From Chitinophaga arvensicola (GTDB lineage Bacteria; Bacteroidota; Bacteroidia; Chitinophagales; Chitinophagaceae), in contig NZ_FOJG01000003.1 of NCBI RefSeq assembly GCF_900110835.1, positions 62,001 to 126,000 of the forward strand: DNA of 64,000 nt. Direction: 5' to 3'. Made by a program: the position numbers and the translations under genes. Below the pieces are notes generated by a model. That model saw only the letters and a program-made list of their open reading frames with translations, did no database searches and was not told the origin of the DNA. Shown one piece after another: positions 61,882-64,000 of this stretch (positions are counted from its first letter, which is position 1; every line of letters starts with the position of its first letter).

Positions 61882-62979
61882 TCAAACTATACAGTAACCA
61901 AGCCTGGTTATAATAACCTGCTCCCCTTTTGTGACTATACAACCAATTTTTTCGAGCTTTTCCAATGTTGTTGAAATATCTGTTGTGTTCAACTGCCGGG
62001 CATACTTCTGGTGAATAGCGAAGAGTGAAGTCTCCCCTTTACAGACGTAATTTATGAAGCGCAAAAAGGCATCGTCCCTGTAGGTAATTCCCTGTTTAAA
62101 GAAGAATTGGTAGGTATAGCCCTCTGCAATGGCTTTTTCAGCCGTTTTAATGTTGGAAATATAGCTGGCAATCTCTGTATGTGCATCGTTATGCCTGTCC
62201 ATCAGCACATATTCCTTCCCCCCATACTGCATTTTATAGGTTCCAATGAACCGTCTCTTTCTCTCGTCAATTTGCGGCATTTCATAAGCCAGGAGCATTC
62301 CTTCAAGGGTGGTCTCCAATTGACCTTTGAGTACAAGGATATCTTCCTGATCCAGCGTAATAGTACTTATGATATCGGAAGTTAGCCTTGCCTTCACCTT
62401 ATCTTGTATAAAGGGCGCAATAGTAAAATCCTCAAATTTTGTACAATACCCTTCCTTAATGTACTCCTCATTTTTTGAAAGGCAAAAATTATAGCCATGA
62501 TCAGATGGGTCCGCGTTTCTCAAACTCTCATTGCTTTTTCTGTTCAAATAACACGAATAGCATACCTCCCTGGGCAAATGCGAACTTTCTCTTAATAACA
62601 TCAGTTTATTACAATCCTCACAGTGCACGCCCAAATGTCTTTCTGCCCAACCTGGACAGTCCTCATCTGCATTATCCCTTGAAGGGAAGTAAAAAGTAAG
62701 ACCATACTTTTGAGCTGCCCATTTACCCAGTTCTTCCGCCACCATGGCTACTGTAGGCCTCCCATCAGTGTAATATGCGCTGTCTTCCGGCAAGGTAACC
62801 TCTCCTAATAAATGCTGCTCCTCACGCTTTATGAGAAAACGGGATCTAATGATATTTACATAAAGTAACAGATACCAACCATTGGTGTCGCCACTCCATA
62901 AGGCTTCAAGCACAACGGGTTTTCCTCCCACTTTTATAATTTCCTTATCCAGCGTATCAAATGCTGTAATAGGCGGCAT
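61882..62979 (-). CDS. Uncharacterised zinc-ribbon protein with C-terminal winged-helix-like end
   Basis: 365 residues, no family recognised. An N-terminal beta-rich part (VVLEALWSGDTNGWYLLLYVNIIRS) precedes a treble-cysteine zinc ribbon, VHCEDCNKLMLLRESSHL and then VCYSCYL (about residues 132-155). The middle is helical, and the end (DISTTLEKLEKIGCIVTKGEQVIITRLG) looks like a winged-helix wing. It sits between a toxin/immunity pair and an SMI1/KNR4 gene, so an immunity or element-maintenance role is possible but unproven. Confidence 0.5.
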   Translation of the reverse strand: MPPITAFDTLDKEIIKVGGKPVVLEALWSGDTNGWYLLLYVNIIRSRFLIKREEQHLLGEVTLPEDSAYYTDGRPTVAMVAEELGKWAAQKYGLTFYFPSRDNADEDCPGWAERHLGVHCEDCNKLMLLRESSHLPREVCYSCYLNRKSNESLRNADPSDHGYNFCLSKNEEYIKEGYCTKFEDFTIAPFIQDKVKARLTSDIISTITLDQEDILVLKGQLETTLEGMLLAYEMPQIDERKRRFIGTYKMQYGGKEYVLMDRHNDAHTEIASYISNIKTAEKAIAEGYTYQFFFKQGITYRDDAFLRFINYVCKGETSLFAIHQKYARQLNTTDISTTLEKLEKIGCIVTKGEQVIITRLGYCIV

Positions 62980-63112
62980 AGGTTAGAATTTTGCAGATAA
63001 ACAGGATATGTAATTTAATACTTTAGCAGTAATCTTTCTGGTCAATCAAGTAAAATCAATAAGCTTCTGTATATTTATTCCTATCTGTTATCTATAAAAT
63101 TCCTGTACATAC

Positions 63113-63745
63113 ATGGACGAGCAATTGGAGAGAATAAAAAACAAATTGGAACAACTCAAAAATTTGGATACAAATTACAGTGTATTTGGTGCCAGCACGC
63201 ATAAATACAGGCTGAATCCGCCAGTTTCTGTAGCTAAAATTAAAAAATTTGAATCATTCTATCGTACGCGCCTGCCAGATGAATATGTAGCCTTTCTAAT
63301 GATTATTGGTAATGGAGGGGCTGGGCCGTTTTATGGGCTTGAGCCTTTGGAAGATGTCATGTTTGATGACCTGGACAACAAAAAACCAGGCTCTTTACTG
63401 AACCCTTCAAAACCCTTTTTACATACTGAGGCCTGGAATCAAACGTTTGAACCGACAGTTGATGCAGAAGAAAATGAGGAGGAATACCAAAAGCAGCGTA
63501 TACAGTTTGAAGAGAAATACTTTGATAAACAGCAAATGAATGGGGTGATTGCGATTTGTAACTTTGGCTGTGCAGTTCGCATAAACCTTGTTGTAAATGG
63601 CAAGGAATACGGTAACATCTGGACAGATGACAGAAGTAGCGATTATGGCATCCATCCTTCATATGAACTTGGCAACAAAGAGAAGATAAATTTTTTGAAT
63701 TGGTATGAATTGTGGCTCGACAATTCCTTAACAAAAAAAGTTTAA
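63113..63745 (+). CDS. SMI1/KNR4 (SUKH) family immunity-like protein
   Basis: 210 residues. The SUKH core is visible as VSVAKIKKFESFYRTRLPDEYVAFLMIIGNGGAGPFYGLEPLEDV, i.e. the conserved helix, the LP.eY..FL...NG.G segment and the following strand, and GVIAICNFGCAVRINLVVNGKEYGNIWTDDRSS as the second half. SUKH proteins are immunity proteins against polymorphic nuclease toxins. No toxin is fused or adjacent on the same strand, so it is probably an orphan immunity gene of a lost toxin. Confidence 0.85.
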   Translation: MDEQLERIKNKLEQLKNLDTNYSVFGASTHKYRLNPPVSVAKIKKFESFYRTRLPDEYVAFLMIIGNGGAGPFYGLEPLEDVMFDDLDNKKPGSLLNPSKPFLHTEAWNQTFEPTVDAEENEEEYQKQRIQFEEKYFDKQQMNGVIAICNFGCAVRINLVVNGKEYGNIWTDDRSSDYGIHPSYELGNKEKINFLNWYELWLDNSLTKKV

Positions 63746-64000
63746 TACGATCTGCTGACGAAAGTCCTGTCATAAATATCAAAGTAGTGTGACCAGTTTC
63801 CACCTTTTTATGGTCGTAAACTTCAAAAGGATATTCGTGGAAAGTTTGCATCATTCAGGAAACAGGAAACAACGTCAGCATTTATAAATCCTCCCCAAAT
63901 ATCTCTTGTGAACATTTCGCAAGTCTGTTAACAATTACTTCAAACAATGTTCTTTATATTGGTGGGACATTGAGATGAACCCGTAATTATGACTGCCATG
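63746..64000. other. Right window edge without recognisable gene
   Basis: A minus-strand frame (MMQTFHEYPFEVYDHKKVET...) starts at 63854 but runs into the SMI1 gene and is not convincing; it may be a short remnant. Nothing else is seen up to the edge. Confidence 0.35.

Noticed and set aside
61722..61913. Small plus-strand frame of 63 codons between the toxin-like and zinc-ribbon genes
   Set aside because: It overlaps the end of the minus-strand gene and has no family, composition or context support.
63357..63854. 165-codon minus-strand frame overlapping the SMI1 gene
   Set aside because: Most of it is antisense to the SUKH gene and its cysteine/histidine-rich translation looks random; at most the first 35 codons might be a remnant.
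39800..64000. CRISPR array in the defence-rich island
   Set aside because: No series of regularly spaced direct repeats and no cas genes are present; the repeats seen are att, arm and IS ends.

Overview
The window comes from a Bacteroidota chromosome, most likely Chitinophaga or a close relative. The evidence is a SusC/SusD pair with an STN domain and its own ECF sigma/FecR regulators, promoters of the TAnnTTTG type with an upstream TTG, a Sphingobacteria-type PAS histidine kinase, and many small lipoproteins. Two different kinds of DNA are joined. Positions 1 to about 39.7 kb are moderately GC-rich, densely packed housekeeping and accessory chromosome. From the tRNA-Pro gene at 39712 to the right edge the DNA is visibly AT-rich and holds recombinases, phage-defence-like genes, gene fragments and toxin/immunity genes.

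Housekeeping part. 1-4.8 kb: pirin, CNNM/CorC-type membrane protein, TauE/SafE permease, BOF-domain secreted protein, dicarboxylate/amino-acid symporter. 4.7-6.2 kb: cystathionine gamma-synthase-type enzyme with a complete control region (promoter, SAM-I riboswitch, intrinsic terminator). 6.2-13 kb: SDR-type epimerase, DUF218 protein, hybrid histidine kinase, SMUG2-type DNA glycosylase and small uncharacterised proteins. 13-17.3 kb: a compact cobalamin operon (cobQ, cobD-like aminotransferase, cbiB, SDR protein). 17.4-24.9 kb: M1 peptidase, HdeD-type membrane protein, acyl-CoA desaturase with a palindromic operator candidate, aldo/keto reductase, old-yellow-enzyme oxidoreductase, phytanoyl-CoA dioxygenase. 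24.9-36.0 kb: a polysaccharide utilisation locus (ECF sigma, FecR, SusC, SusD, GH2, sugar MFS) whose GH2 resembles exo-beta-glucosaminidases, so chitosan-type amino sugars are a plausible substrate. 36.1-39.2 kb: small lipoprotein and a multi-PAS histidine kinase.

Island part. The last bases of tRNA-Pro (13 bp) recur exactly at 60179-60191. A diverged core lies near 48.8 kb. Beside the cores at 48.8 and 60.18 kb lie homologous ~550-bp leaders (identical hairpin, GAGTAG/CTACTC repeats) followed by related tyrosine-integrase genes, one complete (49122) and one cut short (60515). I read this as tandem accretion of integrative elements at tRNA-Pro. Cargo from left to right: a large serine recombinase; an RloC-like AAA_13 ATPase with a CxxC zinc-hook motif; a 1308-residue NACHT NTPase with a C-terminal PD-(D/E)XK-like domain; an integrase; a three-gene set (double zinc ribbon, Mrr-like nuclease, HNH protein); an IS3 element with an A6G frameshift signal; a HEPN-like protein; an excisionase-like HTH protein; three further proteins, one or more HEPN-like; then an orphan polymorphic-toxin C-terminus with a putative immunity gene, a zinc-ribbon protein of unknown role and an SMI1/KNR4 immunity protein. 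The strongest candidates for undescribed defence systems are the zinc-ribbon/Mrr/HNH trio, the NACHT-nuclease and the HEPN cluster.
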